A stretch of 64,000 nt of DNA from Ganoderma boninense (Eukaryota > Basidiomycota > Agaricomycetes > Polyporales > Polyporaceae), in contig CM035313.1 in the NCBI GenBank assembly GCA_002900995.3, forward strand, positions 2,108,001 to 2,172,000, read 5' to 3'. Shown here in pieces: positions 1 to 11,145 of this stretch. Under the pieces are notes generated by a model, which saw only the letters and a list, made by a program, of their open reading frames with translations, made no database searches and was not told the origin of the DNA. Made by a program: the position numbers and the translations under genes. Numbering within the stretch: position 1 is the stretch's first letter; each line of letters opens with the position of its first letter.

Positions 1-950
1 TGCGCTTCCATTGCGCGGCGATGGAAGGGGTGCTTACAGGATCCACATTGTTGGCAACAGTGGTGCGTTTACCACCTCGACCATTGCCATTTGTCGCGCC
101 TTCTTGCTGAGAAAGGCCATGATGCTGCCGGCAGGAACTGGCAAGGTCTGTGCTCGTTGCTGCCAATATCTACGTACACTTCCAGACTCCCGTTGGAATG
201 CTAGTCCACCCTTGGAGCCGAGCTCGCAGCTATGCTCAACCTGCCGTGCATCCACCTCGACCGCTTTTACTGGAAGCCAGGTTGGGGAATGGCTAGCCCC
301 GAGGAATTCCGATCTCGCGTTTTCGCTGCTCTAGACGAGGACCCTCGAGGTTGGGTCATCGATGGCAACTACTTCCGACTCTTGGGCAGCAGTTTCTCCA
401 ACGAAGCGACAGATATAATCTGTAAGCTTCAATGCTCGTCCGTCTTTCGGGCCGGGCATCGTAGTACTCACGCGACCCTCCTGCCCCCATCTGCCAGGGC
501 TCGATCCGCCGCTGATCCTCTACTTCCCGCGCCTGGTGTACAGAACGTTTCTACGGCTCTTTCGGCTCGCCCCACCCTGCAGTGCGGGCTGCGAGGAGAG
601 GGCAAGCGAGGTCTTCTCGCGCGAGAGCATCATTTGGTGGTATGTGGGGCGTGGACGCCCTCTATCTGCTGCACCTCATGTTCCGGTCGTTCGTTCATCT
701 CCGTGACGCGGTCGATCGTTGAACGTTGATCATTCACGGGGCCGCAGTCCTCTAACTCACTTCTGCTCGTAGGTGTCTCACCCACCACGCAATAGTGCGC
801 AAGAGCGAAGCCGAACGCTTCCGCACAGACGGTGTGCACGTCGGCGGGAAGCGCAGGCGCATCGGCGGGTGGGGAGGGGAGCTTGCTGCTTGGAAGCAGG
901 AGGTGCAAGCGATGATCCAGGGCGCATCTTCAGGTGTAGCGTACAATTAG
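1..950 (+). CDS. P-loop kinase-like protein (adenylate kinase / FlaR-like), 5' partial
   Basis: The gene enters from the left edge; a splice acceptor near position 40 suggests earlier exons lie outside. Five exons can be joined: about 41-61, a tiny exon supplying GTGK near 140-150, 205-421, 498-639 and 773-950. Joined, the first three give a Walker A loop (GNSGTGKST), followed by IHLDRFYWKPGW and WVIDGNY. Later exons give the WLDPPL segment, an arginine-rich lid-like stretch and a final Lys/Arg-rich tail. These features match small P-loop NTPases annotated as adenylate kinase-like or 'DNA topology modulation protein FlaR-like', found in bacteria and fungi. Substrate is unknown. It probably phosphorylates a small molecule, but that is inference. 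It is transcribed towards the convergent regulator at 1352-4752. Confidence 0.72.
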
Positions 951-1351
951 TCGACCGTATCACGAGATTTTATGGTTCAATACGTCGGACCTCCCACACT
1001 ATGCTTAGCTCTGGTGCACGCGATCGTATTAAATGGCTATATGCACACGGTGGTTCGATGCTCCGCAGGTATCCAACGATATCCGATAGCAAGTAAACAT
1101 ACAGAAAAGAGAGGATAAACGAACGTGGGTATGAGTCGGGGAACGGGCCGGATTCGATCGTATCGGGGACATTATAGTGAGCGTGAAAGACGATACAGAA
1201 GACCCGAAGTAGGCTACACAAACAATACTCATTAGAAAGAGAGGGTAACTGGACAGCAATCGGGGGACATCAACGATGGGCTGCGTAGATATACAAAAAC
1301 AAAGCGGATGGAATAATGCCCGGACGGGTGACCGCGGTTGGAAAAACAGAT

Positions 1352-4300
1352 TTAAATGGCAGAGCGCGGACTGCGACGGAGGATGGGGGGTAAGGTAAGG
1401 TCCTCGGGGAGTGGGGGATGGAGACCAGCGGATAGGCACGCGTTCTCGAGTCGACGACGGAGTTCGTCCCGCCTGGTGCGCTGCCCTAAATTTGCCGTGA
1501 GCCACGAAGCCTTCTCGAAGGTCGGGGAAGACGCACCTGGACACGGCCAGAGCGCATTGAGCACGTCCAGAGGAATGAAGAACGCCTTGGCGAGTTCGAG
1601 GGCATGCATGAGCTCAGGATTGAACTCCCACAGACCAAGGCAAATGGCGACTTGACTAGAGAACCAGGTCACCTGGAAGGGACGTCGGGTGAGGAGTTGA
1701 CCTTGGGTCTCTCCAACATGAAGCACGGCTTCCTTGACGCGCTGTGCGACCTGGTCCTGATAGAGAACTGCGGCACCATCGGATATTGGTCAGCGGTTCG
1801 GAGTGGAAAGGGTACTGGACAGGAACTCACGCCACTCTTCCGCCTGGCGGCGATTGAAGATGGGCGGCAGAACCGGTATGTCGCCATCTTGCAATCTGCT
1901 AAAGCGAGTCAGGGTTGAGAAGATGTGGCCAGATTGGGGGGCAGACACACCGGCGGAGTTCATACGTAATGGTCATACGAGTGCTGTTTATCACGGTTGG
2001 CGAGGCACAGCCCAACCCGTCAGTCCGGCGTGACAAGGCAGGGAGGAAGAAGACGCACTTATACAGATACTCCCGGCAGACGTACATCAGGCCGGTATCA
2101 AGGTTGCACACGTGCATATCCAGCGCGTCCTGGATTTCGCGGGTCTCCTGGAACGCGCTGATGGCGAAGCTGGCCCGTTCTTCCGTCGTGAGAGACTCGT
2201 CCCGCTGCACACAGCTGCAACTGTTCCACAGAAGCATACTGCGACAGTAGAGCGCCCAGATGGATTCCTTTGGTGACCTGCCGTCAGCTTGCTGAGGTCC
2301 TGGCGTGCGTTCGCATGCTTCCCCAGGGAAGAGGAGAACATACTAGATTGGAAGGAGGGCGTGAGGCGTGAGCAGCCAGAAAAGACTCCACAAATATCCC
2401 TACACTTACGTTCGAGGGCTCCGCGAGACTGAGCTCCACAGGCTCCGTATGGAAGGCGGAGCAATGAGCAGTATACGAAGAAACCAACGTGAGAGCACAC
2501 CAGCACAGTCGGCGGCATTCCTCCCTCCGAATTTCCGTGTCGTCCCAGTGAGGGTCCCAAGGTGCATTGACAGGGAAAGGTCCAGGAGAACCCACAGGGG
2601 ACGAATAAGGAGAACACGAGCAGCTGGCCGGCCGCTGATAACCATCGCCCACGTATACGACAGGCACGGAGCGGGCCACAAAGATATTCGCGCAAGGGTC
2701 ATCCCGATCCACTGAATACAAGGAGAGGACATGGACGATCCGGTCCAGGAGTTGGAGGGCGCCAGTCGCCTGCTCGGGAGAGTACATGGGATGGCAAGAA
2801 GACTCGAACAGTGCGAGGATCTGGCCGGAAGTTTCAGCGGGGAAACTTAAGACCGAAAATTGACAGGAGGAACATACAAGAGCAGCCTCGGCGAGAGTAT
2901 GGTCGAAGGTCTGGCTATGGCACGCGTCTTCTAGGCATGCCTGAGCCTTGTTGCGGAACGTCAGCGCGAGCTCGCGTCCACGATGACCGAGCTCGATCTC
3001 GCTGGATTTCATTAGCAGTGCCATGGCAAGGGCCGACATTACGAGGGACTGCATGCGACTGCGTAGGTCGGGTTGATGCAGGTCCCGGAAGAATAGAGGT
3101 ACATTAATGAAAGAGAGCCAGTAGCTGCTTGTCGTGAAACTGGGAAGATGGCGTAAGAAAGGCGCAGGGTCGCCGTCGAATTGGAACACTTACAGGAAAG
3201 TGAGGTCGGAGATGATGTCTTGCATACTATGAGTTCATAGTGAGAAATGCAACCCACAAGGAAAAAGACAAACACTAACGATTGTTCTCGTGACGTTGGA
3301 TTGTACTGGTCCAGAAGCTCGTCCCACCAAGAAGACGCGCCATCGAGAGGAGAAGGGAGTGGTATATATGAGAGATTGTCCTGATCTTCGAGAGGTTGAG
3401 AAACGTTGAGGTCCACCGGTCTGGGGAACGAGTGGTTGGGATCGGAATAGTCCATGATCACTGAAGAGCGATGAAACGATGGTGAGAGACCATCCTACCG
3501 CGACTGAATAAATACTCGTCGTCGAATATTATTCCGAAGACGGGATAGATGAATCGCTCACTTTAGGGTATATTGCCTCGGGCCCTGTCCCCCGCGGAGG
3601 TATCGAGGTGTTGATGTACAACTGTCCTTGTGGCGGGGGAAAGTTGAAGGCATTCATATCATCCATTGCGCCTCGCGACGAGAGTTGACCTCTCCTGTGG
3701 CCGCCTGTTACGTTCTCCTTCACTTTGACATCGAACGAGAGCATACCGCTCTCACCATCTGCATTCGTCTTCCGCTTCTTCTTAGCTGAGGCACTCGTCG
3801 GCTCTGCATCCGGTGGACGCTTCTTACATGAACGTTGCCTCGTTCCGGGTCTCTTGTCTGGACCCCTTCGCTTTGGAACAGCGTCGTACTCGCACTCGTT
3901 ATTCCGTCGGAGGCAGTTGTGGCAAAACGGACGCGTCGAATCGCAACGAATCTTCCGCGCGCGACTGGGATGTCAACAAATTAAGGGGAAGTTCATATTG
4001 CATGACGAAGCTCGGGTGGACAACTCACCACTGCCGGCAAGCGATTACGACGGTGGAGGCCTCTCTCCTTGGAGGGCGAGTAGAAGCTGTGTTGCTGCCC
4101 GACGGGTTGCTCCGTACAGGACCGGCAGCGGATGGCAAGGAGATCTGAGGCTTGGACTCAGCGACAATCATCGTAGCAGGTTGTCGGGAGGGAAACGATT
4201 GTGCAGCGTCACCGGACAGTCGAACTTGCTGTTCTGGAATGCGGGATGGTTGAGATAAATGCATGGAATATTCGGCGGCGGGATTCATGACAGCCTGGTG

Positions 4301-4752
4301 GAATCGAGAAGACGGGATTCCTAAATCCAGCATCGGATGACCATGGAGAGCAAGGTCGGGAGGTGGATGCGAGGGCGGCAGGTGATGGTGAATGGTAGTG
4401 GGGCTCGGGACCTGTAGTGTCTCCAAGATATGGGGATCTCGGGAGTGTGGGTCCACAGTCGGAGCGGAATAGCGAGCGTCAAAGGCGGACGTCGGTGGTG
4501 GTAGGAGCTGCGTAGAGACATCGGAGTAGGCGTAGTGGTCAAGGTGATACCGGGCTTTTTACAGGAATTGTTCATGTGAACGCTGTGTAGGCCGCAACGA
4601 GATAAGGTGTACGTACCGTCTGGCGTAGTGTAGGGTGCGTCAAATATAGGCGAATGGAGATCTGAACCTTCTTCGCTAGACTGGACGCCCTCCTCGACAA
4701 TGGGCATATGGGGGAAGGGGGTATAGAGATCGCCGTTCGAGCTGGCGACCAT
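1352..4752 (-). CDS. Zn2Cys6 transcription factor with fungal_trans domain
   Basis: About ten exons give a protein of roughly 900-950 residues. The zinc cluster is split by an intron at 3965-4028: the upstream exon ends ACRQC and the next starts RARKIRCDSTRPFCHNC then LRRNNECEY, giving C-x2-C-x6-C-x5-C-x2-C-x6-C. A basic tail and lysine-rich nuclear-signal-like block follow. The middle carries the fungal_trans signature (DLTFLFTTSSYWLSF, NVPLFFRDLH), then YCRSMLLWNSC and HVCNLDTGLMYVCREYL further on. The N-terminus is proline, serine and histidine rich. I chose the ATG at 4752 because the frame then leads through a clean intron (about 4563-4610) into the cluster exon; an upstream exon near 4930-5110 cannot be excluded. 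It is a nuclear DNA-binding regulator. Its targets are unknown and no metabolic cluster adjoins it. Confidence 0.85.
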
Positions 4753-5110
4753 GTCGGGGGAACGTCTGGAGGCAGGGTAGACGAGGGATTCGCGGCGTCA
4801 AAACATGGGGAGTTCAAGAGGGAGGATAGATATGCTCAGGCCACGCGAGTTGTGCCTTTGAGGCCTGGTCCCATACCCACGGGTAAAGACTTGACAGAGA
4901 CGCGCACGCTGCAGATGGAGATCTGCTAGAAGCCGGTAAGATTTCAGCAACTACAACTTTGACAAATAGTTCACGGACTGGGTACTCACCAGTATGGGAA
5001 CCTGCTCCACCGGCGCAGGTTCTCGCAAGTTGCCTAGGATGTCGGTGATGGCCAGACGGCTGAGAATGATCCCTTTCTGCCCAGCAGCTCAGACAGAACG
5101 GTCGCGCAGT

Positions 5111-8100
5111 TTACAGGCTCGGCTTCCTGGGCTCAGACGAGTGTCATCAGTGACGCCGTGGTGGCGGGGGGGCAGGGGTCACGGATTCGATGGACGAGGT
5201 GTGGCACAGCGCGCCTGTGTGCTGGCTGGGAGGAGGAGGGGAAAAGAGTGTGTGAATGTTACTGTATTGTGATGGCAGAAAACATGAGTCCTGGCTGTCT
5301 TCTGTCGCAGCTGTTCGAGCGGTGGGAGGCGATTGGACGGTCGTCACGGTAGGCACCAGCCGCGACCCGCGAGGGCTGGCCGAGGTTCTCGCGCTGGACG
5401 CGCAGCGCCTGGGCAGCGTGGCTATCCTCCACCACCTCCTCGTCGGCCTCCCCTCTGAATCGCTCTCCCTCTGCCCCCACCCCCGATGCGTATGCATCGT
5501 GTCCTGCACAACGCGACATATGATCTTCCATGACTGCAGTCAGTAAGTATGTCTTGGCGGCTGATCGCGCATTTCGCCCTCGATCGCATCTCGCTAAGCT
5601 AACCTGCTCACACCACCATCCCACGCACGAGAATTGTGGGTTCCTGCCCAATTCCCCCATTATTTTGTGTGTGGACAAGTCTCCAGCCGACAATCTGGAG
5701 CGAAATATCCGCATTGAATTGGTCTGCTCGGCATCCACCTTGCGCGCTCTGCTCTTCTTGGGCGATATCCATCCTCGGCCGCCGCCCCACTCCCGAGCAT
5801 CACCGTTTCTGTCCGCTGCTCCTGTCCGCTGGGCTCTGGGCTCCCTCTCCTAGGATGTATCTTCTCTCGACGACCATTCCGCAGCCGTCTTGACCGCTCA
5901 CTTTCCTACTGTCATGACGCCACGAGCCTGTTAAACTCCACCCACAACAATCCTTTCCCCATCTCTCACGCCTTGCTTGAGAGAAGTACCAAACGTGCCC
6001 CATTTTGTTATCTCCGACAACGTTAGGCACCCTCTGCGCCGCACGGCGCTCTTCCTCCAGACTAGAAGGCCATCACACCGCCTTCCTTAACTCTTCGCAA
6101 CAGTTTGTCTCCGGTCATTTTCTAGTTATGCGCGCGACGTCCTCATTGTCCGTCCAAGTTTCATGTAGACTTTCATCTCAACGCGCTGGCGATCGAGTGT
6201 ACCCGTCGTGGGGCACGCGCGGCGCTTTCACCCAAACCCCGAGGCCAGGTCGTCTCAATGTTTAGCCGGAATCGGGCCACGAGAGGCCACGAGAAGGACA
6301 TATTCTCAAGGCCACTCAGAAATGTCCTCGAATTATTGGAAACTTTATAGTTTGGTACCACAGAATCGGACATCTTGACACACGTGGCCGACCGCGTTGA
6401 CCTCTCAACATTCAATCCGTTAGCCTCGCTTCTCCGCCGTGAAGGATCGGTGCGACTGTTCTTCCCATCTAGGATGAGCCGCTTAGTGTCCATGGTCATT
6501 CAGGAGGTTGAACTGACAGATGGCTGGACGCTCGACTTGTCGACCTGATCTTCGATTCACAGGATGACCGGGATAGATTTCATGTGTTCCGGCGATACTG
6601 CCCACATCGTAATCCAAATCCATCGAAGTCCATCTGCACGGCTGGTCTCTACGGCCCACAAATTGCTGGGCTTGGGCTTGTGATAGTTGGCGGTAGGTCT
6701 CGAGGCTTAGCGACACTACATTAGTCCTCCGGTGATGGCAAAGATTCGTTCAGTCTCATAGGGTAGGGCTGCTTATGCCTCGACGTGGCCACGACGAGAA
6801 GTAGTATGTTCTCGCGCTTTCCGACTCTCCGCTCCGGCGAACCGCGGCACCCGTTCCGAAGGAACAGTCGTCAAGGTGGCCTGTTTGTAAACCAATTGTG
6901 GTCCTCTCAGCCAGCTTGGCTAATTGTGAATTTATTGTTTTCTCCGCAACTGGCTTATCAGGGGCTACATTCATGATTCATAGAGTTCAACACCGGCACG
7001 GCGGCCTGGGTTTGGCGGCAAGGCCGCAGCTGAACATCTTCCATATCTCCGCTGGAAGAAGCGAACTCGTCTAGAGCACCGCGAGGCGCCGCCAGTGGGA
7101 CTCGGCTCCGTCTATCCTGGGCTGATCATGTCCACACTTTGTTACAGGAGCGTCAAACATAGGCGGCAGCGAGGTGCTTCGAGGCAGCATCTGTGGACTA
7201 GCCGACATGTCTGGGCGCCTCGTCGGGGGATGGTTCGTCCTGACATACTCTTCTCAGCAGGACTTTTGAAGACAACTTTACCCACCAGTGCCTGTCAGGT
7301 GTCCACTTGTCCACTCGGGCGTTTTAGAAGTGCGCCGGGGAACAAGCCAGAGGCTGTACGATGCCACAGTCCGGCAACGCCCTGGACTGCGAGCACCCAA
7401 CTCAGGATGGAAGCTAGAAAGCAAGGGCGCCGCCAACTGAATGGAGACAAATATATCGTGGCTCAAGTCTCCCTGCGTCGGCGTAAACGGCTTCGTATCG
7501 CGGATCATTGGATGCGATGGTGTGCGCGCTTTCCTCCGTGAGGCAGGTTGCGCTGTCGAATAGCCCTCTCAGTGGGAATTCCGCCCTCTGCGTCGAGGGC
7601 TCGGTACCGAATACAGATGCCTGTAGCGCAAAGGTTATCGGTTGTAATGCATCCTCGTCGGCCCGCAATGTAGCCCCGACATGACGTTTCCGTAGAAGAA
7701 CAGTACCCATTGAACTCGAGCATCGAGCATCGAAGATAGGTATTAGAGATGAGTGTCTTGCCTTGTTATCTCCGCAACAACATGGATGGAACAGTGTCCA
7801 AAACTTGCCAGAAACTGTCGGACCCCAGTGTCGGGCATTCGAATTCAGAACGAAACGCTAGATCATTTTAGCATGAATATCATACTCGCAGCCTTGCTTG
7901 TGCTGCGATGGGGCGTAGTAAATGTAGAGAGGGAACCTCCCTCAGCGATACTGGACATCCGCTCAATACCTCAGTGGCATCAAAACGATGGTATGGTGAC
8001 GCATCCTCCCAGCAAGCTCAAGTTCCATGCTTCGTCAAGTCTATTGCCGACAGCACGAGGTCCCTGAGACTGCCCACTAACTAGTATTGTTAACCATTCA

Positions 8101-9686
8101 TTTTACCTGTCAGTCAGTGGCCCCGTCTACTATTGGCCGCACTATAACCTTGAACTTGGACTCAGGGTCGACGCAAGCCTTCCCTACCGCATGCGCCAGG
8201 TTGTCATCTCCTCTCCATGGTCCAAGGTAGTACTCCAGCCGGCACGAACTTTTTCCACCTTTCCTCTCCATCGGCGAGGCATGTCATTCGCCGAATATAG
8301 CGGATCGTCACGAAAGGCGGCCGATACCTCAAAGGGCGCAGGGCAATCTCAGGCCTGCCATGTCTACTCTGCCCTGGGATTGTGGCCTCGGGTTGGCAGT
8401 TCCGTGGAGGACGCTGATCACCCGACTCCGACCTTCCCATTGCGTGGCAACTTGAAAGAACGGGATGCGCCCGATTGCCTCGAGTTGCAAAAATCCCACC
8501 GCCGCTGACGAGGTTCTGGAATCTGGATGACTGAGCATGTCGGAGAATACACTCGCACCGGATCTGGACACGGTGGTGTATTTCGATGTTCTTAGTCGAG
8601 GTAGCAATGGTCAGGGCTGGTGTCTCGATCGGAACATCTTCCTCCGTTTAATCCGTGGCCGCAACCAATGGGATCTAGTAGTATCCTACCGCGCTTCGAA
8701 TAGCCACCGTCCCGTCCCGTGCATTCCCCTTGCTTCTCTCTAGGTGCAAAGGTTCCGAGATGGCTTCGCATATCTACCTCGATCCCATTTACTTGTGCGA
8801 GAGCCAGAGAGAATGCTGATCGAACCTCGGAAAGCTTTTCGTTACTGGCCGAGGGGTTGGCCTTCGTTGCGTCGAGAGCGGCCGAGAACTTGATGCGATG
8901 GGTCGCTTGGTATCTACACTAAGCTGGGAGTTCTTCCACGAGTCTACTGATCTACGGGCAGAGCGACACGAGACATGGACGTGGCAATGTATTGAAGCAC
9001 ACGTCGGCTTCGCGCGTGAAGCAAGTTTAAGAGCTGACTCCCAAACACCATTCTGAAATTCTCGGAGCCTGGACGTCTGCGAGTGCCCAAGCATCTATAC
9101 TTCTTACTGGCTTCGTGGCCATTTCGTTTCCATCATTTCAACCTCCAGTTTGGGGCCGAGACTCTGGTGATCTCTGTTTCTCCTCGGGCCTCGTCAATGG
9201 GCCGATGACAAGTTCTAGTTCTTGGTACATTTTCCATCTGCTGGGACGGTCTGCATCAAGGGCCACTTTACAGAAGGTCTAGTCTTTGAACGGGCGCGGC
9301 GAGGCCCCGGGCCTTGATGCCGGTCACTTGGACTAAGGAGTGATGAATGCCTGAAGGCTGCGCACTAGAACTGAGTGTGTACGCTATGGAGGTCGAACAG
9401 TAGGAGCGGAATGCACCCAGCGCGATAGGATGCACGGTGTGATAAACGGGAGGAAGGCCGTCGCTGGACTGGAGCGGGTACGGGGGAGGGTGGCGTTGGG
9501 TGGCGTGGCGGGCGTTGAGTATCGTGCAGTTGGGCGCTCTTTTGGAGGCGCGCATCGTCGGGCTGCGCGACTGCCTGATAGGGAAGCGCTCAAAACTTGC
9601 ACCTGTGCACACCCAGCCTGGTCAGGCCTCAGGCCTCAGCCTCAGCCTCCTCTCCTCGTCTTTGCCATCCTCCGGCGCCCCTCGCC
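5111..9686. other. Long intergenic region with no supportable gene
   Basis: About 4.6 kb lies between the start of the Zn2Cys6 gene and the next credible gene at 9687. Open frames are short, overlap in all six frames and show no recognisable motif. I could not link any of them by splice sites into a family-like protein. No tRNA, clear inverted repeat or low-complexity array was noticed. It may hold regulatory DNA, a non-coding transcript or an unrecognised fast-evolving gene. Confidence 0.5.
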
Positions 9687-10709
9687 ATGGCCTCCATCAT
9701 CCAAGTCGTCTTTGGTTGCTGCATGAAGAGTGGGCCTTCAACCACTGTAAGTCTTACCGTGATCCCCGTTGAGAAGCCGCAATTTCACCACAACCACAGA
9801 GCGAGCCAGATGAGCGCACCCCGTTCATTCAGCCTTCAGACGATGCCCCTCCGTATGCCTCTCTCTGTCCTTTATATCTGCATGTAACTTACCCTGGTAC
9901 AGCACAAGGAACTATACTGTTGACCACCAAAAGATGAAGGAACGGTTAGGCTTCATTGTCCGCTCGAAGGAAGGGTTCGTTTACGATCTTTTAACGCGGC
10001 GGTTGTTGTCTTACTTGCGCTGTCGCTCTCGTTCAGCAAAATGGTCAACGTGAACCAACCACTCCCCTTCAACCTCCATAACCGCCGAGCCTATGGAAGA
10101 CAGGACCGTAGCGTCTCCGCCAATACCACTCCCCCACGTCCAACCTCATCCACTTCTCAAACCAACCCCTCACCTGACTCCCCTTCTGCATCCGGCTATC
10201 CAACCCATTCTAATGTTCCCTTATACACGCCTTCACGAGATCCGTCTCCTTCCATTCAAACCAGCCATTCTACGTCCTCTCTTCACCCAGGAGATGCGTC
10301 CTACCTTCCGCCGGAGGCTGATCCCGACGGAGGCATCCGACGTCCCATCCTGAACGTCCGACTAGTCCGCGGATCAGGTATGTTCATTCCTGGTGGCCGG
10401 GTTCGACAAGGGAGAAGTGCAACGCGCGGGCGATTGGGCCGGTTTGGGGAGGACCGCGGGGGGAGCACGGAAGACGTGAATGGGAAGGGCAAGCGTGTAG
10501 AAAACGGCGGAGATAGTATCGAGGTCGAGTCTCCGTCGACCACAGGAGAGAACAGTCAGGTTCGGAGCATCACTCTTCCTGCCCACATTCAGGATGGTGG
10601 GCAGGTTGATGGAAGCTCGAACGCCGCACCAGACCGCCGGCCACCATTTCTGGCGACCGAGTTCAAAATAGAAGATGTCGGGAGCCTCTCGCAGAGCTGG
10701 GGGGAGTAA
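9687..10709 (+). CDS. Small Cys-rich N-terminus protein, possibly LAMTOR1/Meh1-like
   Basis: Four exons: 9687-9746, 9800-9852, 9903-9974 and 10037-10709, all with clean GT-AG junctions. The N-terminus reads MASIIQVVFGCCMKSG, so a CC pair lies close to the start, followed by an acidic ERTPFIQPSDD segment and a helix-like MKERLGFIVRSKEGKMVNVN. The rest is a low-complexity Pro/Ser/Thr-rich tail of about 220 residues with no recognised domain. A palmitoylatable CC near the start, an ERTP(L/F)I box and a short amphipathic helix recall lysosome/vacuole adaptor proteins (LAMTOR1 in animals, Meh1/Ego1 in yeast), which anchor the Ragulator/EGO complex for TORC1 signalling. That assignment is a suggestion only. 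There is no N-terminal Gly for myristoylation, which argues against a straightforward LAMTOR1. The gene converges on COG3. Confidence 0.6.
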
Positions 10710-11145
10710 TCGGTAGGCGCGTACCCAATCCCATGCTCACATTCTCTCAAGGAAAGACGGTGCGAGATCACGATGCCCGTCTTCCTTCTTGTGCTGTGTT
10801 CCGCTGTCGGGTGGATCTAACGAACACTCATGATACCGCTTCCCCACATTCACGTCTTTTCCCATACGCGCCTTTCATTCCATTGGACATAAACTCATAG
10901 CTCCCCCTCCTCCGCTGCAATCGCATCCACATGACCTCTACATCACAGTCATACAGCCAAGTATATTTTTACGAGTAACGATCGTTGTTAGTCTTGATTT
11001 TTCGGGTTTCCGTTGCATAGTCTAGCATCGAGTTGCTTTCCAATCGTAGCCTCCTCCCTGGAATAACCATCGTTCTCCTACCTATGGCAAGACTTTTCTC
11101 GGATTGCATAAGGGTGCTCTTATTGGCGAGAAGAAAATGGTGAAC

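Noticed and set aside
8537..8743. A 68-codon plus-strand open frame starting MSENTLAPDLD
   Set aside because: Plausible-looking start but no continuation by splicing and no family likeness.
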